Shown: positions 1 to 11,361 of the stretch, piece by piece | Layout: each line of letters starts with the position of its first letter | How positions within the stretch are numbered: the first letter of the stretch is position 1 | NCBI RefSeq assembly: GCF_001680005.1 | Contig: NC_033567.1 | Location: forward strand, 62,001-126,000 | DNA from: Plasmodium coatneyi | Taxonomy: Eukaryota > Apicomplexa > Aconoidasida > Haemosporida > Plasmodiidae | Direction: 5' to 3' | Length of the DNA: 64,000 nt | The notes under the pieces: model-generated | The model's input: only the letters and a program-made list of their open reading frames with translations | What the model was told of the DNA's origin: nothing | Database searches by the model: none | Translations under genes and position numbers: made by a program

Positions 1-1338
1 AAGTTCAGGAAGTTCTTCCAGTAATTCAGGTGGCGAGACAGTTAAAACTGTTGACCAAAGTAATGATCCAGGTCTCTCCGGTTCAAATGGGTCCGATGTG
101 GATGTGTCCAGCACAAAGGTGGATACACTACCTTCTGAGCCGGGAGGACAAAGTCCTGATCCAACACCAAGAACATCACTACAAGAGGCAGGTAGACACG
201 GTAGTCAAAATGTTCCCAAAGCACCTGTTCCTATTCCTGAGGTAGTTCATAACAAGATGGTCGACCCTTACGTACTCCTTACTCCATACCTTCCTACCAT
301 TCCTTTCTTCATTGGTATTTCTGCTATGAGTTATCTCCTTTGGAAGGTAAAAATAAAAAGAATAAGAAGAATAAAAGGAATAAAAGAAATAAAAAAGAAA
401 AAATTAATATTAGAAGAAAATAAGAAGGAAAAAAAAAAAAAAAAAAAATGAAAGAAAAAAAGAAAGGAAGGAAAAAGTGAATAAGTATATTTAAGGTTTC
501 ACATTTAAGGTGTAGGATTTCGCATTTAGGGTGTGTGTAGTATTTCACACTTTAGGGTGTATGTAGGATTTCTCAATTTAAGGGTGTGTGTAGTATTTCG
601 CATTTAGGGGTGTGTGTACAGGATTTCGCATTTAACGAGTGGGTGGAATTTCCCACTTAGGATGTATGTGTAGGATTTCACATTTTAGGTTGTGTGCAGG
701 ATTTCACAAGTTAGGGGCGTGTGTATGGGATTTCGCATTTAGGATGTGTTGAATTCCGTACGTAGGGGTGTAGGATTCCGCAATTTAGGGGGTGTATGTG
801 TAGGATTTCGCATTTTAGGGCGTGGATGTGTAGGATTTCGTATTTTACGGTTTGAGGTAGTAATTATTGTTGCGTGTGAACAAACATTTCGCATCCCTAT
901 GAAAGAAACATTTTTTTCCTTTTTTTTTTTTTTTTTTTTTTTGTTCAGTATATTGCCCTCGGTAAGCGAAAATCACGTCACAAAAGAGCTCATCAAGGAC
1001 CTCTTCCATCCTTGGAAGAACAACTCTTTGATCATGTGGACGACAAGGCAGATGGTCCACATGCATATACCTTAGTAAAGGAACGCAGACAACAAAGATC
1101 CGCTCCAACAAGAACGAAGAGGACAAAAAAACAGGGTGTTGGTCACCGTGTGTGTCATCGTACCATTATTGATATCCATTTAGAAGTCTTAGACGAATGT
1201 CAAAAAGGGGACACCAAACTGGTTCAGGAAGACTTTTTTGAAATATTGGTTCAAGAATTTATGGGAAGTGATTTTATAAAAGAAAAAAAGATTCAAAGTT
1301 CAAATTCCGGGTTTAGGGAGGAAGACCTATGTTCCTAA
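1..1338 (+). CDS. SICAvar: SICAvar variant antigen, 3' end (partial)
   Basis: Last two exons of a SICAvar gene whose 5' part lies before the window. The first exon piece (1-346, codons start at base 2) encodes a Ser/Gly/Pro-rich stalk, then a hydrophobic segment (YLPTIPFFIGISAMSYLLW) and stops at a GT donor after a Lys codon. The last exon (949-1338, after a long T tract and CAG) encodes the basic intracellular domain with the motifs DGPHAYTLVKER, IIDIHLEVLDE and EDFFEI.VQEFMGS, typical of the SICA C-terminal domain. Both boundaries are phase 0. The TAA/TAG-type stop falls after GFREEDLCS; in the complete gene at 38.8 kb the last exon has the same layout. The tail ends by an apparent one-base shift relative to a longer open frame downstream. 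SICA proteins are variant antigens on the infected erythrocyte surface (family knowledge). Confidence 0.88.
347..948 (+). repeat. SICAvar last intron with degenerate minisatellite
   Basis: The intron opens with an A-rich tract (about 410-470). It continues with a degenerate array of roughly 25-30 bp units built around GTGTAGGATTTCGCATTTAG from about 485 to 850, and closes with a long polypyrimidine tract before the CAG acceptor. The same repeat recurs in the last intron of the complete SICAvar (about 43,465-43,620), so it is a shared intron feature of the family. Confidence 0.8.
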
Positions 1339-1512
1339 AGAACAGGTTCCAAGTTCAGATTCCGGGTTTAGGGAGGAAGACCTTCTTCCTAAGGAAGGTG
1401 TTCATGAGGTAGATATTCGTAAGGAACAGGTTGCATGTTCAAATTCCGGGCTTCTTATTGATGTTCGTGAGGAACATGTTGCAAGTTCAGATTCCGGGTT
1501 TTAGGGTGTAGT
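1339..1512 (+). other. Frame-shifted continuation of the SICA C-terminal repeats
   Basis: Directly after the stop, another reading frame stays open to TAG at about 1504. It encodes repeats of the type VPKEQVPSSDSGF-REED. These repeat the motif seen just before the stop (SNSGFREED), so the tail probably was longer and was cut by a one-base indel near 1325. The DNA contains telomere-like GGGTTTAGGG within the SGFRE codons. Confidence 0.6.
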
Positions 1513-2032
1513 ATAAATATTTTTCTTTTCCTTTTTTTTTTGTGTATTGCATGAAGGTGTTTACATGTTCATGTGTAAGCCATATGAATTCAAAAAATTT
1601 TTGTTCCCGCCTTTATTTTGACTTGTTTTGTAAAATTTCTTCTTTATTGTAGATTTAAAAAAATGCTTATACATTCTGTTATAAAATTTTTTAACTTCAA
1701 AAATTTTTTTTTTGTTTTTTAAAATACATGAATATTTTTTCAAAAAAGTCAACACCTTCCTTTTTTTTTTCCGCATCCGCGTTGGGAGTATTCTTTCCTT
1801 ATGTGATTATTTAATCTTACAAATATAGAAAAAAAAGGAAAGAAATATGAAGGAGTGAAGGAAGAAAAGAAAAAAGGAAGGAATGAAAAGGAATGGGGGA
1901 AAAAAGAAGAAAGTGTCTCCTTTTTTTTTCCTACACTGCATATAAGCTTCATGATGGTTATTTATTCGTCCCCCTCTTGAGGAAGGGGGCACACATTCAA
2001 TATTCCAAAGTGTTGCATTCCAAATGTGTGTT
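1513..2032. other. Intergenic, no gene seen
   Basis: AT-rich spacer between the 3' ends of the SICAvar (+) and the first KIR (-), that is, a convergent pair. It holds T- and A-homopolymer runs and purine/pyrimidine tracts. A similar T-rich segment follows the second SICAvar near 44,280-44,500, consistent with a duplicated 3' flank. Confidence 0.6.
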
Positions 2033-3590
2033 CTACATCCGACCGTAACCTACATTCGTTCTTTGGTGATGACCTGATGTAGTATTATTATTTGAATTTG
2101 TTCCTGTTCCTGCTCCTGTTCTTGTTCTGGTTCCTCTTTTGGGTGATTTATCATATATGGTAGAAGTATCTTCTGTAGAATCTGCTATGGTTGAATCTGT
2201 TGTGGAAGCATTGTCCGTTAATGTGTCGAATTCATTCCTGATGGTGGATCTTCTGTTTCTTCTTCTGTTTCTTCCGCTCCTTCCATTTCCAGAAGAGTGG
2301 TTACCAAGCCAAGAAGACCATGGTTTATACTGAACGGAAGGAAGGTTGTTAGGGTGGTGGTAGGTGGGTTGTTAGGTGGTGGTATGGTAGAAGGAATGTT
2401 GTTAGGGTGGTGGTAGGTGGGTTGATAGGTTGGTGGTAGGTGGGTTGATAGGTTGGTGGTAGGTGGGTTGATAGGTTGGTGGTAGGTGGGTTGATAGGTT
2501 GGTGGTAGGTGGAAGGGAGTGGTGTTAGGTGTGTTAGAATATTAATAATATTGTTAAATATTTCAATTTTTTTTATTTTAAAAAATTTTAAATTTTGAAA
2601 ATTTTGGATGCTTACTTTGTATAATAAGAGAGGGGTATCTATTGTTGCTAAAGTGCCAATTATAGAAGAGATGGAAGAAGTGGTGGTGGCTTGACTTACA
2701 GCTTGTTCTGCTGCCAGGGATGCTGCTTCTCTTAGTTGCTGTATGTGACGGGAATGTGTTTCTTTTGCTTCTTTCTCAATTTGTAGTTTAGTGTCTGATT
2801 TACATTGTAATTTTATCAGTTTCACCAGAATGTCTTTTTTATTCTTTTCTGTCCAAGAATTTGTACAGTAGTCATTAGTAGGATTGGTTGTACAGTGTGC
2901 ACTTACAGCATAATAAGCTGAAAGAGCATTTTCTATGTGATGATTATATGTCTTGTTACATTGGGAATTATTATTTTCTAATATTTTTTGTATAGCATTG
3001 TGGTCATGCAAGAAGTCAAATAGTGTTTTTCTTTGAAGGAAAAGTTCCCGGGGAACATCATCGTATTTAGTTCTACATAGATTCGTATGAGAAGATGTAT
3101 GCAGCGTTTGGTAAATTTTGTTCAAAAGGCTTGAAAATGTATGATTCCCTAAGTTATTCCAGTACTTATCTCCCAACCAATGGTAAAAGAAATAACAGGG
3201 TTCATTATTATCATTGGGCTTCCATGTCCACTCCTTCTTCATCTTGCATGCGGAACAATAAGCATGGGCGATATGTTGCGCCTTATCAGAAAGTCCGGAG
3301 TAATCTGTTAATTTTCCCTTTAATTGACGCTCCCATTCTTCGAACTCATTACCAAGGGACTTACACGCGGTCTTCTCAGCCGAATTGAATTTCTCATAGT
3401 ATTCCTCATGTGAAGGTAATTGCTTCGGATCCAATTCCTACAAATGTAATTAATATAATATATATATGTGCATTTTTACATTTCCATTACAGGACACACG
3501 AAGTGTATTATATGTGCTGCACATATTTATGTATATCCACTTTTAAGCAAAATAGAAGAAGAAAACTTCAACCTGTGGTGGTTTTGCCAT
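2033..3590 (-). CDS. kir: KIR protein (PIR family), single-domain
   Basis: Three exons on the minus strand: 3590-3573 (MAKPPQ), 3437-2616 and 2329-2033, all phase 0, about 378 residues. Exon 2 starts after a TAG acceptor with ELDPKQLPSHEEYYEKF and has the PIR hallmarks: paired Cys, CYFFYHWLGDKYW near residues 87-99, and an Ala-rich, possibly coiled segment before the membrane helix SSIIGTLATIDTPLLLYK. Exon 3 is the cytoplasmic tail, starting YKPWSSWLGNH, rich in Arg/Ser/Thr and ending NVGYGRM. No signal peptide is visible, as usual for PIR proteins. KIRs are thought to sit at or near the infected red cell surface (family knowledge). No frame break seen. Confidence 0.9.
2335..2530. repeat. G-rich minisatellite in KIR last intron
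   Basis: Five or so near-perfect copies of GGTTGGTGGTAGGTGGGTT-type units (about 23 bp) on the + strand inside the intron between the membrane exon and the tail exon. The same motif family fills SICAvar introns and upstream regions at 37-40 kb, 48.7 kb, 60 kb and, as the complement, 62.8-63.2 kb. Confidence 0.85.
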
Positions 3591-5392
3591 TTCCTTCCCT
3601 TTTCTGCGTTGTAAAACTTTGGTGTATAATAAAATTTATAATAAAAACTTTCCTCTATATATATTCGAAAAAAAGGGAGGGAGAGTATAAAAAAATTGTG
3701 CCCGTCCGTTTGTTTCGTGATTATTAATGAATATGGAATTGTTATTATGTGAATATTACACATTCCTTAATTCTCGAATGCCTATAACACACTATACGTA
3801 TACGTCAAATCATTACATATATATATATATATATGTACATGTGTATAGGTATATATACATATGTATATGTGCATATACACATATAAACAAGTATATATGT
3901 TGAAATTAACAAAGAAGTAGAGACAAAGAAAAAGAAGTCAAAATAAAGGCAAAAAAAAAAAAGAGAAGAGGAGAGGGAAAAAGGGTGGATATACCTCCTT
4001 TTTCTTTTACACACAACGTTCCTTTATTTATGTACTCAGGGCACTCTATTCTATTGTATGGTGTGTTCTTGTGCATCGTTCTCCGAATTAGTACATTATA
4101 CCATTATTATTCACATACTCCGGTTACTAAGTATATAGAAATGCAACTCCCTCCTCCCCGGACCTTTTAAAATGAACATTTTAAGCATGTTATATATTGT
4201 AAGTTCATGTTTCCCTTCCATTATTATTAGAAAAATCACTAAAAACGTTTAATGTATATATGGCATACAGTTCATGTACATGCATATACATGCATATATG
4301 TGCATAGAGAGCACATTCTTCCCTTTTCTTGTGGAACATGTGTACATTGCACATTATTTGAGTTCCTATCCTGCTGCTCATCCTCCCCCTTTTCATTGCT
4401 TCATTATATTTTTGCATATATATTAAAGTGTGCTCACCCCCATAATTTTACCTTTTTTTTTTTTTATATTTACTTCTTTTCGATAAGTATACTGCAAATA
4501 GGTCATTTATATTATTGTGCGACACATTACACATCTGCGTTATCTGTTTCCCTCCTCTTTTAAAAAATATGTGCACACAATATATTGCATATATTAATGT
4601 ATCCCCCTTTTTTATTTTCTTTTTGCTTTGTTTAAGTTAAACAAGTTTTGAAAAGGTTTGAAAATAGATTAAAATTGAGAGTAAAGAGGAGTGGAAGAGA
4701 AACTCAGGAGTTTCACTTCCTTTCTTCTCCTTCTCTGTTCAATTATGCGATTTTTTGGTTATACCCTTCCTATATTTTTATTCCTTAAATTATATATGTG
4801 CACATATAAGATAATTCGACACATACATATGTGTATAGTATGTTATCATTATTTAAGAAATAAAAAAATATACATTATTGAAGAAAAAGGAAGAAAAAAG
4901 AAAAATAGAAATCCCCACATTCCATACACTTACCAATCACCGCTACACTTCACACTTACAATCCAATCATCATCATAGGAACAAGCACAACAAAAAAAAA
5001 ACACAACAAACAAAACAAACAAACACAACTACTACAACAATCCTTGTAACAACAACAACAAGCACAACTACTACAAGAATAACCTTGTACAACAACAACA
5101 ACAATAACAACATCTTCTTCTCAGATCGTAATGAAAACAATATCTTCTTCAGATGCATGAGCATCTGGTACGATGAATAGAACATCTTCTCAGATGATCA
5201 TCGAACAATAACAACAACAACCACATCTTCTTCCTAGATGATAACGAACAAACCACAACAACAGAACATCTCCTTCCAGATGATAGCGAACAACTTAGAT
5301 GGTTATTCATCCATCTGAATTGATGAACATCATCTACATGGTGATCATCTCGTAGGTGGATGGTAATCATCTTAGATGAACATCATAGATCA
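3591..5392. other. Intergenic, upstream of KIR 2.0 kb / downstream of KIR 5.4 kb
   Basis: No gene supported. It contains TA-rich runs (about 3,815-3,900), poly-A/T tracts and, from about 4,975 to 5,390, a CAA/ACA and CATCTTCTTCTCAGATGA-type low-complexity array. The array abuts the stop codon of the next KIR tail and is shared with the 3' flank of the KIR at 25 kb. Short ORFs here are low-complexity only. Confidence 0.6.
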
Positions 5393-7552
5393 TCATTTAG
5401 ATGATGTTCTTCTGGACGATGATGATGAAGTACTATATGGGATGGAATATTCGGACGAATTAGTTGTAAAATCTTCTGTTTCGGTGGAATATGTATCCGT
5501 TGAGGCGTTGTCCATGAAGGAGTCTTCGTTCCGCCTTCTTCTGCTGCTGTTTCCCGTTCTTCCAAAGAGGTGCTCTCCAAACCGAGAAGGTAAAATATTA
5601 TACTGAATGAAGGAATGGAAATGGGAAGAAGGTTGAAGCAGAAGGGGATGGGAATATGTCTACATATACTTATATATATGTACTAATTATAATTATTACT
5701 CACTTTGTACAAAAGGAAAGCAACAATTGTTGGTAATCCTACTGCAGCTAATGTACCAGATATAGCGGGTACGGTTCCTGCAGAGAAGCCACTATCAGTT
5801 ATAGACACCTGATCTGCTATGGCCTCAGAAACAGAAATGGAGTCTGCGTTACAATTTGTTGCTGCTGTTGTTCCGTTCTCCAATTTGCACTTCAATACGG
5901 ATGGTGGTGGTGGAACATTCGTTCCACCACCGTCTTCCACCTCCCACCTACCATCTACCACCTTTAGGTGGAACGTGTTCTTGAAGTTAGTGCACCACTC
6001 CTTAGTGGAATTACCACCTTGGTCTGTGCAATAAGATTGCATTGCTTCATAAGCTGTAACAACCGGGGTAAGGTGATTAATGTAGTCCTTCTTACATTTG
6101 CATTCGTCAGTTTGAGGTGGAGGTTCTCCTGCGCAGTCCTTTCCTGTAATTGCATTTGCAGCTGCATTTATAGTATTGTAGTCTTGCCTATATTCATATA
6201 ATGCTTTCATGTGATTGAAAATGTCCCAAGGGATGTTGTCATTTTCATACATAACCTTACATTTGTCACTAACTCGCGGTACTTGCAGCTGCTTCAGTTG
6301 GTCGTAGACGCTTTTCATGGCCTCAGAAAATTCGCCCTGCTTTTGTGAGGTACGAAACAGCTCATCTCCTAACCAATAATATAAGGAAGTGCAGTACTTG
6401 CCGTTAGGCGCCTCCTGCAGCGTTTTCCTCTTCTGCGATGCAAGGCAATATGCATTTATAGTGCCCCCTGCATAACTATCCATATAACTGTACTGTCCTA
6501 TTGTACTTGTAAGTGAACTTTTTACATCTTCCAAGTTAGACACCTGATCCTTATAATTGTCAATGGCTTCACTTAATTCTTTATGCATTTTGTGTGAAGG
6601 TAATTTGCTCAGACACGTTTCCTATAAATGTGTAATGGAAATGTGTAATAGAAATGTGGGTAATGAAATGGGGAAGGAAGGGGTTGTCAGGTGTGGTGGA
6701 AAGAAGGGAAGAGAACAACTTCCCCCCTAAGGAAGATTACTTCCCTCCTTCCTTCCCCCTCCTTCAGTAGGGAAGGGAAAAAAGGGAAGAGGAGGAGGGA
6801 CTTTGCACGTTGCGAGTTTATCATCATTATCATTATTTATTATTATTTATTATTAGAATTTATTATTATACCGGTATTTGTGTTTTCGTTTGTATTAGTG
6901 TTGGAGGTTCTAAGGGGCATGTTAGTTGTGGTAGTTCCTCCTGTTTACAGTCCTTCCCATTGGTTTGATATTTACTTTCAAATTCTGTACAATAAGGATT
7001 ACTGTCCGTCTTACAATAAGTACATAATTGTTCATATGTTTGCTCAGTATTCAATTGACCTGCGGTACTCTGTAAAACACTCATATATTCTTTACACGTC
7101 GGCTTACTCTGTAGAGCTTCAACGTTATAGTTGTAATCAAAAAAATTTTTAACCGCTTTGCATTTATATTTCATAATTTGAGGGTATATACTAGGACATT
7201 CCCTTTTTTTATCCTTAATGTCGAATTTTGCCAGTGCTGCGTAAATGTCTTTCATGGCATACTCAAAAGTACTACCATTACGTATTTTTTCCTTTATTTT
7301 GTCACAAATCCAGAAGAACAAGAAATAACAAGGTTTATAATAAGTCAAGCTACTGTTTACTGTACATGCGTAAGAATAGTTTCGTACAATTTTCTCGGCC
7401 AAATTTAGATCAAGATCGTTTGTGTTCCGACTTAATGCGCCCTGCACTTTTCCTATTATTTGTGTGTCACACTCCTGTCCTGAGCGGCCCCCAGAGGAAC
7501 AATTTCTTCCTTCGAAACCGTCGTATATTACTTTTGAGGGTAATTCTTCCAT
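5393..7552 (-). CDS. kir: KIR protein with two extracellular PIR-type domains
   Basis: Minus-strand exons: 7552-6872 (domain A), 6621-5704 (domain B) and 5602-5393 (tail), phase 0, about 602 residues. Domain A starts MEELPSKVIYDGF and contains YACTVNSS...PCYFLFFWICDKIKEK; domain B starts ETCLSKLPSHK and contains the YYWLGDELF variant, then a hydrophobic end AVGLPTIVAFLLYK. The tail (YNILPSRFGEH...) ends with the SSEYSIPY type followed by Ser and Arg residues. The same A-B arrangement, with a short intron and no tail exon between the domains, recurs at 28.9-31.2 and 52.2-54.5 kb, which supports one gene rather than two. A separate short first exon such as neighbours have was not found; the ATG at 7552 is the best start, so the 5' end is uncertain. 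Confidence 0.8.
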
Positions 7553-8724
7553 TCTTCTTTTTCCTTCCTTCCTTTTATTTGTTTGCTTTATTTGTATATG
7601 CGTACATTATTATATGTATATGTGGAATGAGTGAATTTATTTTTAGAAAAGTTGTGTTCCTTCCCTTCCTTCTCTTCCTCTTTCCTAAGGTAATGTTTTT
7701 TTTCTTCCTTAGAAATGTAATTTTCTTTTCTTCCTTAGACTATCCCTTCCTTCTAACCCCTTTCCTTCCAGCTGCTGCTGTTGCTGTTTCCTTATTTATA
7801 AAAATGTGTGCAAATGTGTTCCTGTTTGTTGAATATTTCACACATATATACATATATATTTGTTTTATGATTATGAAAAATATGGAAGTTTTTATCAAAT
7901 TTTTAACTTTTCCTTTCTTCTTCTGGTTAATGATGTAGATACATACATACATATATATATTGCTTAAATTCTTTAAATAATGATATTGTAGCACACATAT
8001 ATATGTAAGTCGAAATCATTATATATTTGCACATATATAATTAAAGCCAGAAATGTGTACGAATAGGCGTACATATGCTAAGAAATAGCAAAATAAAAAA
8101 AATCAACATCTACCATACAATTTCCTTATCTGAGTTATGTTACCTTCCTCCCTTCCCTTCAACTTACCCTTTTATTCCGCATAAAAAACCACTTTTACCT
8201 ATATGAACATGTATTGCCCCCTTACATTTATTATTTCTTTACATTTAATTTTTATTTTTTTTATTTCATTTTTTCTTTTTATTTTTTCCTGTGTTGGTAT
8301 ATTTGAATCATTGTATAAATGTACACCAAACGGGGAATAAAGAAAAAAAGAAATTATTAAAACAAAAAAAATCATTACAGGAAGAAAATTTATGAAAGTA
8401 AAAAACCTATAACAGAAAAAAAATTTTAATGAACATATTTTTTGGATCTTCAGTAGAAAAGTTTCTCAGCAAGATGAAATAAATTAAAAAGTTTACCAAC
8501 AATTCAGAATGAAGTGGCGAAAAGAAATTTTTTTTATTTTCCTTCTTCGAACTTATGGTAATTATACATGAGCATGAGCTCTTCCTTACAACGCAAAAAA
8601 AAAGAAATAGAAGGCGAAAAAAAAAAAAAATGAGGGGGTGAATACCATTTTGCCTCTTATACTGTATGAACTTTGTCGTTATTGATGCTCTTCCTCCGAA
8701 GGGGAACATTACATTCCAAATGTG
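7553..8724. other. Intergenic, no gene seen
   Basis: AT-rich spacer with CCTTCC tracts (7,560-7,790), TA runs and poly-A/T stretches. It should carry the promoter of the two-domain KIR and the 3' flank of the next KIR, but I recognise no specific element. Confidence 0.5.
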
Positions 8725-10166
8725 TTATATGCTTTGATAACTAATATTGGTTCTTTGCCTGTGTTGCGCACTCTTTTCTTTTCTATAATTATTTGTTCTC
8801 CTTCCACTTCTGGGTGGTGATGTTGGCCTACCATTATATAGGGTAGAATTGCCATCTGTAAAGTCGGACGTTGTTTCTGTTGTTGTTGAATAATCAGCTG
8901 AGTACTCTGTTAAATTGTCCGTCAGCCTATCAAAGTGACGATCATTGGTTGATCTTCCCTTCCTTCTTCCTTTGTTCCTTCCTCCTGCTTTATGCTTTCT
9001 AAAGGAGTCACTTATCCATGAAGGTAGAAGATCATACTACGAAGAAGGAATGAAAGATGAGAAAGGAAAGTAAAGACATATATATATACATATATATAAA
9101 ACTATATGTATATATGTATGTACATATATATGTATGTATATGTGTATATACGATACTATTGATATTTTACTTTATGAGCGTAATTACCTTATATAAAAAG
9201 TAACCAAGCATTGGTAATCCTAGTGTGACGACGATGGAAGAAACGATAGGGCCTGTGGCCTCAAGTGCTGCTGCTGTAGTAGTAGATACTGAATTCTTCT
9301 CTTTTTGATCATGAACCGTGGAAATTACACGTAGAGTTTTTCCTTCTAGTTCCGTTTTCTGTGCGTGTGCTAATTTACAATTCGAAATTTGGAGTACCTT
9401 AGGGTTGTATTTATTATATTCGTTGTTGAATTTACTGCAATATTCGCTCTTACTAAAAGTAGTGCTATCACACTCTCCTCCTATAATGTTATATGCTGTA
9501 ATAGCTCCCCACAGATATTGGTCCAATTCTTCCGTACAGGTGGATTCGCCAGTTCCCCATTTTGCCGTTATATTTTCACGGTCTTGATTGTATTCATATA
9601 CTTTCTTCTCAGAATCGAAAGGGACACTTTCCATGCGGCTGCACACAATATCAAACTCCTTATTACCAGGTAACTTATTTAATTGCTCGCAGACAGCACG
9701 CATAATACTATTAAATTTACTACTATCATCCTGCAGACTGCTAAATATTTTTTCCCCAAACCAATAGTACACAAATCCACAGCGCTTATCCTTCGATAAG
9801 TTGCCCTCGTTCTCTTTACTTGCGTAACACCACACTTCCTTAAGCGCACTAATATAATCTTCATCATTATCATGCACTTTCAAAGCGTTTTCTATTTCTA
9901 AAGTGAAACTTCTTTCGACACTACAGAGACCATTGGGATTATTGAGTTTATTGTATGCTTCTGTTGAAGGTACCTCCTTTAAATATTGATCCTATGAATG
10001 TAATTAATGGAATGTGCGTTCATATGGTTATGTATTGCCTTTTTTCCAATTTACTGCATGTTATGGTATGACATGCATAAAAAATATTATATATGTATAC
10101 ACATATTAATATATTATATGCAAACACAGAAGAACAAACCTTCAGTCTTTCCGTCACATCCGCCAT
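8725..10166 (-). CDS. kir: KIR protein, single-domain
   Basis: Exons 10166-10140 (MADVTERLK, then GT donor), 9991-9188 and 9036-8725; all phase 0, about 380 residues. Exon 2 starts DQYLKEVPSTEAYNKL, has a Cys-rich domain with CGFVYYWFGEKIFSSL (WFGE replaces the usual WLGD) and ends with a membrane helix IVVTLGLPMLGYFLYK. The tail starts YDLLPSWISDSF, is basic and Thr-rich and ends NISYQSI. The start lies in the AACAATGG context shared by several KIR first exons here. No frame break seen. Confidence 0.9.
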
Positions 10167-11361
10167 TGTTCATATTCACTCTTATGTATGTAATTTGAAT
10201 TTATATATGTTATAAATTGTCCGTTCTTACATGTGTATACATTTTTCTTCTGTTGTATATATGTGGTGTATATAATATGCCTATGTACGAAGGTACTTTT
10301 TTCCCCCAATATATATATTTTTTTTTTTTTATTAATTTTAGAGTACACTTTTTTTGTGAGTTCTGCATATATATATATATATGATGTATATATGTATATA
10401 TATATATGAGTGTATATGTATATATATTTTTTGGAAGGTTTGTTATGGTATAGACGAATACATAGCGTATACTATTTATTTTATTTTATAATAATTTTAT
10501 TTTTTTGTTGTTGAATTTTGCTTTTTTTCCTTTTTTTTTGATTAAAATGTTTATGTTACCATGTGTTTAATATAAGTTTCAAAAAAAGGAGAAAAAAAAT
10601 CGAAATTTTTTCCCTATAGGCATTCCCTATATTCGTAAATTATTATATTATTACATTGTGCATGATTACTTGTATACCATTATATATAATTATTTGTACC
10701 ATATTTAGATATGTTGCATATATAGAAAAGAGGGTGCATCATTTTTTCCCCCACATCGGAGCAGAAAATTTTTGCATTCTTCCCCTCTTCCTTCCACATT
10801 AAATTAATAATGTTTTTGAATTAATATTTTTCCCTCTCCCCACATTAAATTAATAATGTTTTTGAATTAATGTTTTTTCCTCTCCCCACATTAAATTAAT
10901 AATGTGTTTCTTTTCCATTAATATTCCTTCTGCCCACATTAAATTAATAATGTATTTTTCCCGATTAAATGTTTCTTTCTTTCTCCCATTAAATGTTTTT
11001 TTTTCCCTCTCCCATTAAATGTTTCTTTTTCCCTCTCCCATTAAATGTTTCTTTTTCCCTCTCCCATTAAAGGTTTCTTTCGCATTAATGATTCTCTCCC
11101 CATTAAATGCTTTTTCCCCATTAAATGTTTTTTCCCTGTTTGTGTTTTTTTTTTTTCTTAAAAGGAATATAGAAAAGGAAGGAAAAAATTAGAAATATTA
11201 GAAAAAAAAAGAGAAAAACGAAAAATTAAAAAATAAAGGAAAATAGGAAAGAGAATAACAGAAATAAAAAAAAAAGGAGGAGGAAAGGTCCTATTCTGCC
11301 TTTATATACTTTTTACACTTTGCGCGGTTATTTATTCCCCTTTCTGGGGGGGAAGGTGACA
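10167..11361. other. Intergenic with CATTAAAT-type tandem array
   Basis: No gene supported. From about 10,790 to 11,130 a degenerate tandem array carries CCCATTAAATGTTTCTTTTT-like units, first in a longer form with AATTAATAATG, then shorter. It is followed by an A-rich block (11,155-11,280) that is nearly identical to 48,085-48,220 (see findings). TA microsatellites lie at 10,370-10,430. Confidence 0.65.

Noticed and set aside
346..548. Lys-rich extension of the first SICA exon (KIKRIRRIKGIKE)
   Set aside because: It is intron read-through after the GT donor; the real next exon begins at 949 in phase.
5393..7552. Splitting the two-domain KIR into two genes
   Set aside because: No tail exon or start lies between the domains; the same short intron and acceptor recur in two other loci.
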